A DNA stretch of 64,000 nucleotides from Meandrina meandrites (GCA_963693305.1 OY855913.1:13449701-13513700), one strand, 5' to 3'; positions 21,801 to 34,290 are shown, numbered from the stretch's first letter. Notes: a model not told the origin generated them from the sequence alone. Numbers and translations are program-made.

Positions 21801-23756
21801 TTCCTCTGATCAGTCAAAATGACAATATCAGGGTAGATCTTGAAATATATTTCTTTCTGACATCCGAAATGATTCCCCGACTTTTTGTGGTTCTTTAATG
21901 TAAATTGAAATAGATCAGACTACCGTGTTAGAACACAAGAAAGTGACTTTGAAGTTACTGTTCGCCGATTGGGCAAAATAATACAAAGGATTTTTTTTTT
22001 GCTCAGTCAGGAGCCAGCATTTGCAGAGTCGCTTGGAAATGGTATGGAGAGACTTGTTTCCCAGGGGCTCTTGAACTTTTACAGAAAACTTTCGCTGCTA
22101 CAATTTCTGGTCGGTTTACTTTTTTTTTTACTTTGTTTTGCCCCGACTAACTGCCCCTATGTATTTGCTCATATGTATTTAAAATGACAATTTTGCACAT
22201 TAGAAGTGGATGTCAATGGTTCGCTTTAGGGTACCCTTTGTTACTCTTCAAAACTTGTCCTTCATTCAATTTGTTGCATTGGCTGCGATATCCAAATCAG
22301 TGGAATCAACCCGAGGTACATTCGAGTCACGCTTTGCCTTTTGTTATTTCTTTGGTGCGAAAAAGAGTGGAATACAGGTAAAAGGTTGAGGTAATTCTGT
22401 AATTTTTGTTGAAAATAAATACAAATAACGTTAGTAAAAATTCTTTGCAAGCGGACTATATGCTGTATCATTCCACAGATTGAACCTTTTCAGGCAGTGC
22501 TCTGAAATAATAATTTTCTTTGCTTTGCACACAACTAAACTGATCTAATTCAGGAATAAAATTATGTCCAGTTTCCGTGTGAAAACACCCAGTCTAGCCA
22601 GCTAAGCACGAGTTCACTTTCTGTGGTTCAATATTTCAGGAGAAAACGACCCTAGGTACACTTTGCACGCAAAATCGGGGGAAAGCTTTAATAAAAATCA
22701 AATGCTGTTTTGTTTTTCACAAAAAGTTAATGAATGGCAAATTCATGCATAGCAATACGATATTTTTATTTTTATGGAGTTTATAGAGCCAAAATATCCG
22801 AAAATTACAATTTCACCTTTGTCACGTCTGTCACACAATCTCTTATTTGCTTGATTTTATGATTTTTAGCGCTTTCTCAGAGAGAACGATTTAATTTCCC
22901 CAGACAAAAAGTGACATCAACTGAAAGGCAATTTCTTCCTGACTTTCCAAAATATCAGTTTATTTGATATAAAGGTAGTATGGTAAATAGTTTCTTAAAT
23001 TTACCTTGCATTTCCATAAAGAAGGAGTGGGATTTCTTTCAGATCTCTCTTAGTGTCATGAATTTATTTTAACGTCATAGAAGTTATAGAATAAAATCTG
23101 GAAAAGATGTAGGATAAGCTGATAACAAGTGGATGTCTTCAGGTTTTATAGTAATGGCAAGTGCTTTGCTTAAAAACCGCTAACTTTCAAGTTGAATTTT
23201 CCCGTGTCTGGCTGTGAAATTTATGATCGTCATTTCCTACCAAAAGAAAGAGTTATTTGACAAATGAATTGCATGGCGATGAATAACTCATTATGGACTA
23301 CTAACAGTCAGAGTTTGAGCAATTTTGAGTTTTCACACTTTTGCACCTATTTTCCGATTTTGTTTGATTCTTGCAGACATTCACTCTTAGACATTAGAGT
23401 TTTAATATAGAAGTAGTGTACAGGAGTTCTATATTTTGTTATGGTTTTCCTCATTTATATGTTTATATTTTAGTAATATGACCATATTCATGTGATTTTA
23501 GAACATACATAGAAAGAGATCAAGTGGGGGCCGGTGTAAGGATGATCTCATTAATATGTATAAAGTCCCAGATGTTGTTGTTCCTCGAAGTGGAAACATG
23601 GCGTGGCATGTTTGATCCATTGATCCAAAAATCCGAACAGTCCTCCCCCATCATGCACGAAACACATTTTAGATCACCATAATGCATGGATATCATTTTA
23701 GTTTGTTCCTTCTTTAGTAACTACGAATGAACCCAGCTGAGTGAATGCAGCAAAAT
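21801..23756. other. Intronic AT-rich sequence
   Basis: No supported gene. Short frames near 21969-22471 have no recognisable motif. A T-run near 21992 and ordinary AT-rich sequence are all that is visible. Confidence 0.45.
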
Positions 23757-24290
23757 AAGTCAATTTGGGGAGACTCTTAACTACAGATCCAGAGCAGTTG
23801 CTATGGGATTGCTGAAGACTCTATTTTGTGACAAGCGATTTTGGAGCGTTTTGTAACACTTAATGGTGAATTTTATTTGGGGAGACACCTGGGTTGAAGA
23901 ATATAGCATTGCATATGCTAAACTAGTGCCAGTCCCAACACATGCGTTAGAATTTAAAATCCCTAAAAGTCCATGGAAACAAGGTAGAGTTTCAATTTCT
24001 TTTGTGAATCAGAGATAACATAGCTGTCTTTATAATCTGACGTATGCAATCACCCTTTACACGAAAAAAGAAAGCATTACTGAAGAAAGTCTGTAAATAT
24101 GAGTGTTAACTAGGCCAGACCTCATATAACAATACAAATTTCAAATAAATGATACGTGACTTTATGCATGTGGACGTTTTTTATCTATTGTCGCTATAAT
24201 TTTTATAATCAAATATATCCGCCGTTTGAATTTTAGGGGTTTTTCTGTTCGGGCCACCTGACTTGTTAAATACGGCCATGACTTGCAAAT
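23757..24290 (+). repeat. Dispersed repeat, inverted partner at 40965-41465
   Basis: The reverse complement of 40965-41465 aligns with this segment through shared strings such as ACTCTTAACTACAGATCC, CATAGC-TGTCTTTATAATCTGACGTATGC and AAATATGAGTGT, and then TTTTCTGT followed by a GGCCACCTGA/GGTCACGTGA pair. Many substitutions and small gaps separate the two, so this is an older repeat family. No coding capacity seen. Confidence 0.75.
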
Positions 24291-24555
24291 CTTGATGGAA
24301 CAAACCTGTTTTAAAAGCTTATCCAAATGAGGTCTGGTTTCCAAAATATGACAGAAACCCTCTTAGTAACAAATTGGTAGTTAAGGTGATTCCACTGAAA
24401 AAGAAGGAGTAATCAAAATTTTCTAAGACTTAGTCCAGTTCATAACTATGTTATGAGCATCGCAAAAATGCAATAAAAAATGGGGGTCACAGTGCTCCTT
24501 TTTGTGCAACCTGGATGGCTATTATGGTAAATACATGACCCACGAGGTTTATATA

Positions 24556-25115
24556 CAGGGCTCGAAAATTTTTCTGAAGTACTTATAGCTGTGGGCTAGC
24601 TGGTACTGCTACTTTACTAGCCCAGAGCCTGAGAGCTCTAGCCCTCTTTCAGTTCAGTTGTTGCTTTCTTTCGATTTGTGTTGCTTTGTGCTCCCGCAAA
24701 CGCTGATGACTCTTCAATGGATCAACGCAAAAATTTGATTTACCACTAAACAAATTAAGGCTGGATTTGTCCGCTAAAGATGGAAATTCGCGACAAGTCT
24801 GGTTAAACATTACACCCTTTTCCTCACCCATGGCCATTTTGTTTTCCACTGTGGAAGAAACAAACGTTTTTGCTGCGTATCATGCTTCTTGTTTTTGGTC
24901 TGAATCTCATCTGCAGCAGCTGGCCTATTGGCATTCTGCTTACACCATTTCCTTTCTTTTCCAGTGTGTATTTCAATGCATATCTTGCCAGTCAATTCAA
25001 CAAATGGGCCTGAAGTGGCTTGCTAGCCCACTGGGCTAGGAAAGTACTTTATCCACTAGCCAAACGAAAATTTTCGCTAGCCCCGGGAGTCGGGCTAGCG
25101 GATTTTTCCAGCCCT
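24556..25115. mobile_element. Nested hAT element
   Basis: The ends CAGGGCTCGAAAATTT and GATTTTTCCAGCCCT are hAT-like inverted termini. The flanks TTTATATA (24548-24555) and ATTATATA (25116-25123) match at seven of eight positions, as expected of the 8-bp hAT target duplication. The body contains GCTAGC-rich sequence near both ends and a minus-strand zinc-finger-like coding remnant. The element is a short derivative lacking a dimerisation domain. Confidence 0.75.
24649..24990 (-). pseudogene. BED/TTF-type zinc finger remnant of a hAT gene
   Basis: The minus strand reads WKTKWPWVRKR in one frame and TCREFPSLADKS, LFSGKSNFCVDPLKSH, REHKA in another. W-L-x-x-W-P-W followed by a Cys pair region and LKSH-x(4)-H is the pattern of the N-terminal zinc finger of ZNF862/KIAA1586-like hAT proteins. 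A frameshift separates the two parts near 24830. The catalytic domain is absent. Confidence 0.6.
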
Positions 25116-25594
25116 ATTATATAAGGAATCCTGGTAATCCGAAAAGGGAACTATCATTTCTAGAAAAAAATCATTTCTTGCTTTAAAATATCGAAGCAGT
25201 TATACAAAATAGACTTTAATCTTACATAACAACTATTTTAATTGAACTGGAATTTAGATTATAAAAGAAATTAGAGATTTTGTAGCGTGCGCACGTAAGC
25301 AGCACTACCAAAATACATGCTTTTTAAAGCATTCAAATAAAAGTATCTCAAAGTAGAGTAATCAACTTTTTTTTTAAATCGCGATATATTGTAGTCAACT
25401 GTATGTCATTTAAGTTAATGCATTAAAAAATGGGGGTCATTGTGCTTGTTTAGAAGAAAATAACCATTTATTTCCCTGCTAAGCTTAATCTGAAGGAAAT
25501 GCTGTAATGTTGTGTGCGCACATGTGCGCGCTAAATGACGCAAAAATTCGTGCGCAGCAAGGATGCGCAATGCAGTTCAATGGAATCACCTTAA

Positions 25595-26318
25595 GAGTCA
25601 CCCTCCTTACAGTTGCTACATGTACTGACATCAACATCAGAAAAGTTATCATTGCTGAATGGAACTCCACACTATAAAAGCGTGGGTGAATAGGTTCGCG
25701 GGTCGATGGATTTGGCCTTGGCAAATGGATTGCGGATTTTAGCGATGCATTGAGTGGATTCACAGACTTCGAAAATACAGCGGTTTGAGGATTAGCTGAT
25801 AAGTTTGGATCACTTTGGTCGCACAGATCAACAAATTTGTGTACCCCTATTCACCCCCCTCTATAAAGGATGGAAAAAGCCATCCACGAAAATAATCATT
25901 GTCGGGTAACAAATAAAGGAAGCATTCTTGTAGCAATGCACTTGGCACTCATCAAAGGGAGGATGCAATACCTAGAAATGAGATTTCAGAACACAACACA
26001 AAGCAGCTGCATGTAACATGCTTTATTATTCAACAAATTTGTAGGTTGCCAAGATTCATCCGAAATCTTGCAAAGCACTGAACAGCCACAGTTTTTCTTG
26101 CTGCAAAAAGTGTTTCCTTGACAATTTGTTGAATAATAAAACAGTTGTCCTGCTCAATCTTGCGGAATATTGTCTGATTTTAGCGAAACTCAGCCTACAG
26201 CCTCATTGGCTAAGTATCAGGCAACATTCCGCCCAATTTTGCAGCATAATTGTTAGTATCACCATTTTTTGGTGTGCAGTTGCAAGCTGAGTCTGAAAAA
26301 TATCATGAAAATACTTAC
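25595..26318. other. Intronic sequence with small hairpin
   Basis: TTTATTATTCAACAAATTTG at about 26021 faces CAATTTGTTGAATAATAAA at about 26122, giving a roughly 120-base hairpin-like unit that may be a MITE relic. The rest shows no gene. Confidence 0.5.
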
Positions 26319-26427
26319 CATAAATCCTTTTGTGATGGGAACGTGAATGTTAAAAACTAAAATGCGAGCTTTCAGTTTTGTTGTGCACTTGATTGGTGAA
26401 CAGGGTGTGCATAAAACACTTCCAACC
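26319..26427 (-). CDS. HBS1L: HBS1-like gene, internal coding exon
   Basis: 109 bases preceded by a long T-tract and CAG (plus 26428-26430) and followed by a consensus GTAAGT donor (plus 26313-26318). It encodes VGSVLCTPCSPIKCTTKLKA then RILVFNIHVPITKGFM. The pattern VG-x-V/I-x-C-x-P followed by F/L-x-ARI-L-V/I-FNI-x-x-PITKGF matches the start of domain 3 of HBS1/HBS1L. Its first base completes a Gly codon split with the 48255-48345 exon. The preceding intron, about 21.8 kb, holds the 29-kb LINE, the 33.6-38.6 kb L1 and the Tc1 remnant. Confidence 0.92.
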
Positions 26428-29101
26428 CTGAAAAAAAAAAGATATTTATAAATTGACATTTGCAGTTTGGAGCTAAACACTAGCAAATCTTTCCATGAAT
26501 AACTTGAAGAAAAATGATTACCAATATCCACTTGTGTGTATGGGAAATTTCAAGGGGATTTGGAGTCATTTAACAACCAAATTAAATCACGACCCTTTTT
26601 TTTAGCCCATATAAGCTCGGGACTAACTGTTTCCGTTTTATTGAGTTATTTTTCGTAAAAAATTCCTCTTGGCCATCGTGAGGAACTACATGTATGTGGT
26701 AAGTGAGTGAGTGAGTCATGTATGCATGTCACACCAATCAGATTGGGGCTAATATCAAAGACCAATCAAATTGCCTCGTCTGAAAGTGCATTATTGTATG
26801 GGAGAAACTTTGCTTCTGCTTTGAGAATGGCCATCTTTGTTTTTTGGGTAAAAAGGGGAGGTATTCAATATTTGCGTTATTACATGTATGCCATTTCAGG
26901 GGTGCATTTTAGGTAGTTTTATGAAGGTCAATTGGGAAAATTCGTCATACTGGCACACACCGCTTTACAAGGCTTTGGAGCGGGATTGCTTAGCTGCAGT
27001 GGTTTTTAAGTCGGGGACGATTATGTTTTAATTACGGATAGTTGTGAATGAGAGGACTTTCCATTTTTAGTGGAAAATGCACTGTTGTGATGGTTTTGTT
27101 GGCTGCCGTCCACTAAACTGCTAAGTCCCTAAGGCGCTATGGTGTAAACTTTGATAGCTGATTAAGTAATTAATATCAATTAATTAATTAATTAACTTAT
27201 TAATTATTCTTATGAAAGGGGTAAGGGGTGGGTTGTACCTGACTGTATGCGCTAGGTAAAAAGCAGAGTCTCTATGTTACTTTTATATGAAGAACGCAAC
27301 GACTATATATTTGTTTCTGAAAGCCCAATGCTGGGCATGTGGTACTATTTCTCCAAGAAAGAGGAACTTTGCAGTAAACGCATGCACAGAAGATATGTCT
27401 AAGTTACAGTCTTGAACTCTCACGGACATCACATGCCGTTCCCTGCAGTGCTATTGTCGTAGACTCCGTGGTGCCAAGTTAAAACCGCAATTAATTAAAT
27501 TAGACGTTATGGCGTCGCAGTGCTTTGGGTAAAATAATTCTTTACTTTAATATTCTTCAGAAACCAAACCTTTCCGTTTATTAATATTTTGATATTTTAC
27601 TAAAAAGGGAATGAGCTCAAGGAAATGTCTTTAATATTGCTGGAGACTCTGTGGTGCCAGATGAAGCCGCAAATTAATTTAATCAGTCTTTTAGAGGTCT
27701 TGCTCTTTTCACTTATTTGAATGATATCTCATTGACTCATCTATTAATTATCAGTTTACGTTATGTTAAAATCAAAATCAACTGCAATCACATGCAGCAA
27801 CAGGATAAGGGCATGCCATTCCATGACAATTTGATAATTAAATAATTAAATAAAAATGAGGTGCAAATTTCCTTAGAATTAGGGTGCAAATCTTCCAGCT
27901 GTGATGGACTTTGATAAACCTTCCAAAGGGATGGTTTTAGTTTTGATTTGTTTGTTACTTTCCAAAAATGGCTTGTTATGTGAAAAAACGGACCAATGAA
28001 ATTGCGGCTTGCTTATATGGACCGTTTTGTGAATATTTGTTTGTTTTGTTTTTGTTTGGTTATAGATTTGACCTTATTGGGCCATGTTGGTCTGACGTCT
28101 CTATTCCAGTTCTTGATTTTTATGTAGCTTTGGATGAGAACATTGTGTGTGGGTTCTGAAACCGAAAAGTGTTTGGAAATTTCATGGTGGTGAAGGTGAT
28201 TCTCTTGGTTTATGGAATCAGCTGGTTCAGTTGAAGACACAATATGGGTATAGTATTTGTCGACCACTTTATATTAAAATGTTTTTGAGTAGAATAAATA
28301 TGTATATTGAGAATAAATGTTGTGACTTCCATTTTTAATATCAGTGTTGTGTGTATGCTCAACAACAACAAACAAACTAACTGAGGCACTGAGGGTTAAA
28401 TTAAACGAGAAATCTTTAAGATTCTAACCACGCAAGTATAACCGCTCAAGTATAGCATTAGTCGGAGCTTTGGCTAAGTAATAACACGAGTGATCACAAA
28501 TGTCTCAAGGTTTTCCCCCAAAGAATTATGTAATATGTAATAGGCTGAGGCATCTGCATTTATTTGGGTTCGAGAGTTGCCAAATAATAGGTATTTTAGT
28601 GAGGTTGGAATGTGGCTGGAAAAGGTTTGACGTTTCCTGCTTACGAATAGTAGGACTTCACATGGGCAGTCATGAGTTATTTATTATACGATAGTTTGAA
28701 AAGCTCATGACGGGATGATGTTTACAAGGGCACGTTTTATCTGCTTGGCAAATATTAAATTTCCCTTCAGGTGTTTTGACAACATGGTTGGATGGCAAAG
28801 CAAGAGAAAATCATTTGTGCCGTGAGTGAGGGTTGAAGGAAGGTATAGTTAGTAGTCGCGCAAGTCTCACATTTCAAGCTTCGCATTGTTGACGGCTATT
28901 AGTAGTACAGCGGTGTAATGTGGTTATTTCCGTACCAATGACGTAATGCTTGCAAGTGTTTTCGTGGGCCAAATTTCTTTTTGTCAGTTCTCTGAACTCG
29001 CTTCAATAAAACAGCGAAAAGATTCACTTCAACTGGCTAAACCGACAAGAAATTGCAAACACAAAATTGCAAACAAATTAACGACCGTCGCTTCTGGCAA
29101 A

Positions 29102-29103
<2 letters not shown>
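26428..29103. other. Intronic sequence with degenerate short repeats
   Basis: A segment with CACACCAATCAGATTGG near 26731 recurs at about 31243. Another, built round GACTCTGTGGTGCCA with a following TTAATTAAATTAGAC-like part, occurs near 27462, 27643 and (altered) 31136. TTAATTAA repeats lie at 27177-27208. No exon is recognised between 26430 and 29100. Confidence 0.5.

Positions 29104-29154
<51 letters not shown>
29104..29154. repeat. TAGA/GATA microsatellite
   Basis: About twelve TAGA units lie directly at the 3' end of the minus-strand LINE that follows. The related LINE at 19810 also ends in GATA units, so the tract is probably the LINE's own 3' tail that expanded after insertion. Confidence 0.9.
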
Positions 29155-29155
<1 letters not shown>

Positions 29156-29655
29156 TTATTAGCAAATTCATTGCAACCGCCGAAGCGGCTGAAGAACGAA
29201 TTACTTAACAATATAATTTATATTATACAAGATAAAACATTACAACCTATTTATAATTAACACTATGGTTCATAATGAAAGTTTTCCTAAACCTATGTGT
29301 CTTACAGATTGGTAGCTCAAAGTATCCCCGGGATCGTGTGCAGTAAGTGGACTCATTACGTGGCGGCAGCAGTTCATGTAGCTTATGGCTTGGGTCTCCC
29401 ATAATTTGATTGAATAAAGTTTCGCTCAGCACCTTTCTTCTCTCATAGAGTGAAGTGATGCCTGCAGCTACTAGAGCTTCAGCATAAGTTAGGTCAGGAT
29501 ATATTATCTGCAATACGCACTTTTGCAGTCTTTCCAAGTTATTAGATAGGTACTGCGGCAACGCATTATGAAAAACTGGGCACGCATACTCTAAGACGGG
29601 ACAAATGCTTGTTGTATAGAACAGTAACATATCCTTCGGTTTGACTTTTGCGCGT
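29156..29655 (-). pseudogene. 5'-truncated LINE tail (family A), longer copy
   Basis: The minus-strand frame reads LLFYTTSICPVLEYACPVFH, NLERLQKCVLQIIYP, LYERRKVLSETLFNQI and ends KTHRFRKTFIMNHS. The CPVLEYA-PVFH stretch and the ERLQ-K part are usual for the thumb region and C terminus of CR1/Jockey-like RTs. The reading frame from about 29630 to the stop near 29247 is intact, but everything upstream is missing. The 3' UTR continues to the GATA tail. Confidence 0.85.
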
Positions 29656-29659
29656 TAAA

Positions 29660-32295
29660 AATGCAAAGTAAGCATAATCTTATTTATCATGTAGCAAAAG
29701 TGAAAGCTGCAATGTCGGCACATTGCTTGGTGACGCAATACCTTTTTTCAGTGTATTTAATATTTCCTTGGAGTGCAAGGCTTCGAAAAAAGTAAAGCGG
29801 TTGCAGTTACTCATAGGCAAAAGAAAAAAAAAGGACAGCTTGCTTTCTGGTAGTCTCCTTTGCAGCCATTGTTTGGGCTTGTCATGCCAAAACAATGGCT
29901 GCGAAGAAAACTAGCTTTTTGGGTCACACAACTTCATTGAGCATTTAGCATGGCTGTGGGAATAATGGTACTGATGATGTTATAATAACACGTTAGGGCA
30001 CGTTTCTGCTTCTGGTTGTGAAATTACTTGTACCAGTCCAAGTAAAATTGTCATGTGGTTTGGCCCAAATGCACTGATGACTAGAGTTGTTTGTTTCTCG
30101 CGTTTGTCTAAATAAACTCGTCCTTGCTTGTGGAAAGGTTTCTGTAATAATGTAATAATGTAACCATTCAAGAAACCAGAGAATACCTTGTTCTTGTTCT
30201 TTCTGTTTATTTGTTTGCAATTTCTGGGTCATTTTGGCTTTCTCAGTGAGCGTGTTTGCGATTTTGTGATCATGATTACAGTAAATGTTGTCAACAGTTT
30301 TCAATCCATGTTCTGATTTATTTAGCGTTTTTTTTTCCGGATTGGAATGAAAGGGGAAGGATAGTTAAACATCAAGGTAACCTTAAAAGTGACTACCTGA
30401 TATTTTTTGTTTACTTTTGAAGAAATTACTGATGCATTTTTTGTCTTCATCAGTATAATTCAATTGATCAGTTGCACACCAGAGTCATGTTTACAAGGGA
30501 AAGCGGCCTAATGCTTAAAACATTTGCACAAATTTTTTTTTTTCCCAGAGGGGCTGGCGGGTATGAAACAAACTTTCGTAAATTCCGCAGGGGAGGGGGT
30601 GGTTATTTTTCATCACAAAAATGGAAATTCTGGAGAGGTGGGTGATCTTATCTGAAATTCCCTCTGTTGTGGAGGTATAGATACATATATACATAGATAT
30701 TTAGATATATACATAGATATTTTCTAGAACTACACAATTAAATTAGTTCTTGTGAACGAAACAAAATCTTAGTTGAAATAGGTCTGACGTAAATAAACGT
30801 ACATAAAAATTGTTCTCTTTTTTGCTGCAAGCAAATGCTACGAGATATTTTTATTTTTAGCTACGATCGGTAACTTGACATTCTTGTTTTTCATGCATGA
30901 GTAGTTTCAATTAGAACTCATCATTGTTCCCAAGAAAATAGACAAACAAAAAGCTAATTTAGCTGCACTTTCTGGCATTTTGGATATTTTTTCTGTGTAT
31001 TTTTCCACCAGAATTGTAGTGTTGTGTCTGATAGGCATTCCTTAAAAAAAGGAATTTCAAAACATTAATAAGAGCTAATACTTGCCGGAGATTTTTTAGA
31101 GATCTGTGGTGAAGAAACACTTCAAATATTGCTGTTGACTCTGTGGTGGTAAGGTTAATAGTAAAATAAAATTAAATTAGACTTTGAGGTGCCACAGTGG
31201 TTCTTTCGTTTTTTTTTTTTGTGAGGGAGTGACGAATGTACATCACACCAATCAGATTGGAACTTGTATCAAAGAGCCAATCAAGTTACCATTAAAAAAT
31301 GGTTATGTCCTGCCAGTAATTTGGAATTGTGTCTGATTGCTGTAGTTAGTTCTAACAATTTTCATGTGATCAGTATTTTTATTTAGCTTATAGATTGTAA
31401 CCAAACAAACTCATTAGCTGAGAATTAATATCCACAAACATGCGCTAATTCTCTTTCACTACACGAAATCCAATATCCAACAGTATAACAATGTTTCTCT
31501 TTGCCACTAACCCCAAAAAATAACTCTTGCACACATTGCGTGCCTATGTTTAAGCGATGATGTCATGTCATGGCTTAATGTCGTTGTGCGACTGGATGGG
31601 ATCTGCCGTCTGTTGCGATCGACTGATCTGTAGAACTGAATAGGACTGGAAAAGAAATGAGGTCAACTCAACAAGAGATCATTGTGTAGAACTCAAAGCA
31701 AAATACCCCTGGGCAGTCAGAAAAGACTAATTTAAAGTATCAACGAAAGAGCAAATTATATTTGATGGGTTCTATAAGATTTAGTAAACAAAAATCTTTC
31801 CATTCTTTTAAAACAAAAGGTGTAAGCAATTTCAAGACAGCATTTGACCTTGCATCATATTATATCGTAAATTGGATGTCACGCCAAGATATATAACGCA
31901 ACTTTTGTTGAACAGTCACTCGGCACAGAAGATGTCAGCTACTTTTATTTACCTTAATTTTTTGACAAATGTCCTGAAAATTATTAAAGACCCCTTATGA
32001 AACATCATCGCCTCTGCATGAATTGCATGCCATTCATTTTAATTGCAATCTGGGAATGAATCACAAATGCAAAAACTAAAACACAACTTGTGTCCCTCCA
32101 AATAAAGTCTGTGGAGTGTACACACTATGTTAATAAGAACAAAACGAAAACTTAGCCATCAACTCTACTGTTCCATGTTTATAGGTGGTACATTTACAGT
32201 ACTCGTAAAGTTTGGCTTGCCACTTTTCTTTGACTTCTAATGTAAAAACATAAAGAACTTAAAGGGTACATGTGTGGAGTACAATGTTGCAACTC
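29660..32295. other. Intronic sequence, no gene recognised
   Basis: AT-rich sequence with a T-run at 30535, a G-rich stretch near 30590 and short GATA/ATAC runs near 30675-30720. The dispersed motifs shared with 26.7-27.7 kb recur near 31110-31290. No frame shows a domain. Confidence 0.45.
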
Positions 32296-33155
32296 ATGAT
32301 CATTTGCATTACCGGACTTACAACCCAATCGCTTAAGTGTGCAAAACCACAGGAATCCCACACAAAAACGGCATCCTCTATCATCATTCTAAGCTGAACA
32401 AGCAAACAGGAAAAGGATGACAAAGCGCCTTTGATGCAGTGAATTATACACTTTGACAAGCTGTTAACAGATATGCAAATTTTATGCCCTACAGGAAAAA
32501 ATAGCCGCCTTATAGGCGCACGATCTTGCAAGGTGATCGATCGCTAGGTGAGTGTTTTTATATTTTACAACATTTACTTCTCATAGCCTGCGTCACAGGC
32601 AGTAAGCCAAGATGTTCGTTTTACATCCTGGGCCATCGGTAGGTCATCGTTGATAAGAAGTGTTCGAGAAGAGACCACAAGATCTGTATTTATTTGTGCT
32701 GATTGGCTACGAAGTATATTCTATTGTTATTTACTTACATTTGGAAATCTTACATGACTGCAATAGTGACTACGTGCAGGCGCAGTAGTATAATTATATA
32801 ATATTATCAAATTATAATTTATTGCTGTAATAGCTGACCGCCTGGGAATCAGCTCACAGCAGGTTCACTGCCAGTCCCAAGCCTGGGACTCCACTAGAGA
32901 AATTATGATCATTTGCATTACCGGACTTACAACCCAATCGCTTAAGTGTGCAAAACCACAGGAATCCCACACAAAAACGGCATCCTCTATCATCATTCTA
33001 AGCTGAACAAGCAAACAGGAAAAGGATGACAAAGCGCCTTTGATGCAGTGAATTATACACTTTGACAAGCTGTTAACAGCTGATTCCCGCCTGGGAATCA
33101 GCTCACAGCAGGTTCACTGCCAGTCCCAAGCCTGGGACTCCACTAGAGAAATTAT
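32296..33155. repeat. Local duplication of two blocks (175 bp and 68 bp)
   Basis: Block X (175 bases, ATGATCATTTGCATTACC to CAAGCTGTTAACAG) occurs at 32296-32470 and 32905-33079 in direct orientation, apparently identical. Block Y (68 bases, CGCCTGGGAATCAGCTCAC to AGAGAAATTAT) flanks the second X at 32839-32906 and 33088-33155. Y contains two small palindromes (GATTCCCGCCTGGGAATC and CAGTCCCAAGCCTGGGACTC in the second copy). X is open on the minus strand but shows no domain. Confidence 0.85.
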
Positions 33156-33237
33156 AATATTTGAAAATCAGCCCACTTTTCTCTTAAAAATTCCAATTTT
33201 TTGCCATTTCGTGCAATGTAGAGTTCAGTTTCATATT

Positions 33238-33520
33238 TTATTTGAACTTTAAAATTAAAAGCTTTAACATTTGGAATAGTTTGGCTCCTTCTACAATCCC
33301 ATAGGTAGAGTTTTGCGATATTATAAGAAGATAGTTAAGTAAGGGGCATGTTCTCGTTATGATGCCTACAATGATATCTTTTTTACTAAGAGAAATTCTC
33401 TCCTTTGAAATTGAAAACCAGTACAGTTCAAATTCATCCCAGAAAGTTTTCGAGTATGGACAACTATATAAAAGATGATGTAATGTTTCTAAATCTGTTT
33501 TACAAAAGGAACATTTGTCT
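33238..33520 (-). pseudogene. L1/Tx1 LINE C-terminal fragment
   Basis: The minus frame has CSFCKTDLETLHHLLYSC followed by PYSKTFWDEFELYW, the CCHC finger and following helix at the C terminus of L1/Tx1 ORF2. The open frame runs to about 33238. Upstream (33521-33627) the same frame continues with a sequence also found at 39410-39520 but without LINE character, so the LINE part seems 5'-truncated at about 33520. Confidence 0.7.
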
Positions 33521-33625
33521 TTAACCATTGAACAAATGTCATACTGGTCATAGCTTATTGGGTGCTGCAAATACAATACAGCCATTACAAACTCCTTTGC
33601 ACTACAAAAGTTTTGTTCATCTTCC

Positions 33626-33638
33626 ATCTTCCATGTAT
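33626..33638. repeat. 13-bp target site duplication, left copy
   Basis: ATCTTCCATGTAT here is repeated at 38575-38587 and brackets the plus-strand L1/Tx1 insertion. Removing the insert restores a continuous minus-strand frame across the junction (PRYTWK joined to MEDEQNF), which confirms the boundaries. Confidence 0.85.
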
Positions 33639-33811
33639 TGGACTGGGGCTAACCATCATGGCGTCGAGCTCACTGCTTTGACAGCTCCACAAACTATGGC
33701 GATTTAATGATTTGTAAGCTGAAGGTTTGGTTATGCAATGTGAACAAAAAGGTTAAAAGGACTGTTTCTACACAAAAATTTGGCTGACATAGTCTGACCT
33801 GGATTTGACAG

Positions 33812-34290
33812 ATGCCACCGAAGGAAAAAAAGCGGCCACAAGGTTCAAGTTCATCAACCGGGGAGCCTGACGAAATTCTTGAGAGGCTCTTAAGCATCCA
33901 AGATCGCATTGAAAATGGATTTACAAAGATTTACGATGAAATAGAAGCTTTAAAGACTGAACTAAACGACAATATCAAGTCCGTTAAAAAAGAACTGGGC
34001 GAGACAACAAAATCTCTGAATGCCGTATGGGAAGAAATTCGATCGCTCAAAGAAGAGAACAAACAACTAAAAAAGCAACTTGACAGCATCACTACAAAGA
34101 ATGATACTTTAGAGAAGAATGTCGAAACCCTAAGGAGTCGACTGGTAAAACAGGAGGATTACTTGAGAAGAGAAAATTAACGTTTTTACAATATCCCAGA
34201 AGAACCAAATGAGACGAACGAAGAATGTTTTCAGAAGCTGAGGCAAGTTTTGACCGAGCTCGGAGCGCCTTCAGATGTGAAGGAAATAAC
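33812..34290 (+). pseudogene. L1/Tx1 ORF1-like coiled-coil protein, truncated
   Basis: MPPKEKKRPQGSSSS opens the frame, followed by a long heptad-rich stretch (KELGETTKSLNAVWEEIRSL, EENKQLKKQLDSITTKND) typical of the ORF1 coiled coil. LRREN is followed by an in-frame TAA at 34178-34180, and the same frame goes on as RFYNIPEEPNETNEECFQKL, the start of the RNA-recognition-like domain. The frame loses meaning near 34290 where the internal deletion joins ORF2 sequence. Confidence 0.8.

Larger units (their letters stand above)
24385..25590. mobile_element. TTAA-flanked element with GGTGATTCCA ends
   Basis: GGTGATTCCACTGAA at the left and its near-complement at the right are each bordered by TTAA (24381-24384 and 25591-25594). 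The TTAA target duplication is piggyBac-like, but the GGTG terminus is not the usual one. Subterminal copies of AAAAAATGGGGGTCA occur near 24475 and 25424. A hAT element is nested inside; without it the element is about 640 bases. No transposase. Confidence 0.75.

Noticed and set aside
28013..28267. Minus-strand 84-codon frame as another HBS1 exon
   Set aside because: It has no similarity to the protein, and the exons on either side already join without a gap in the conserved sequence.
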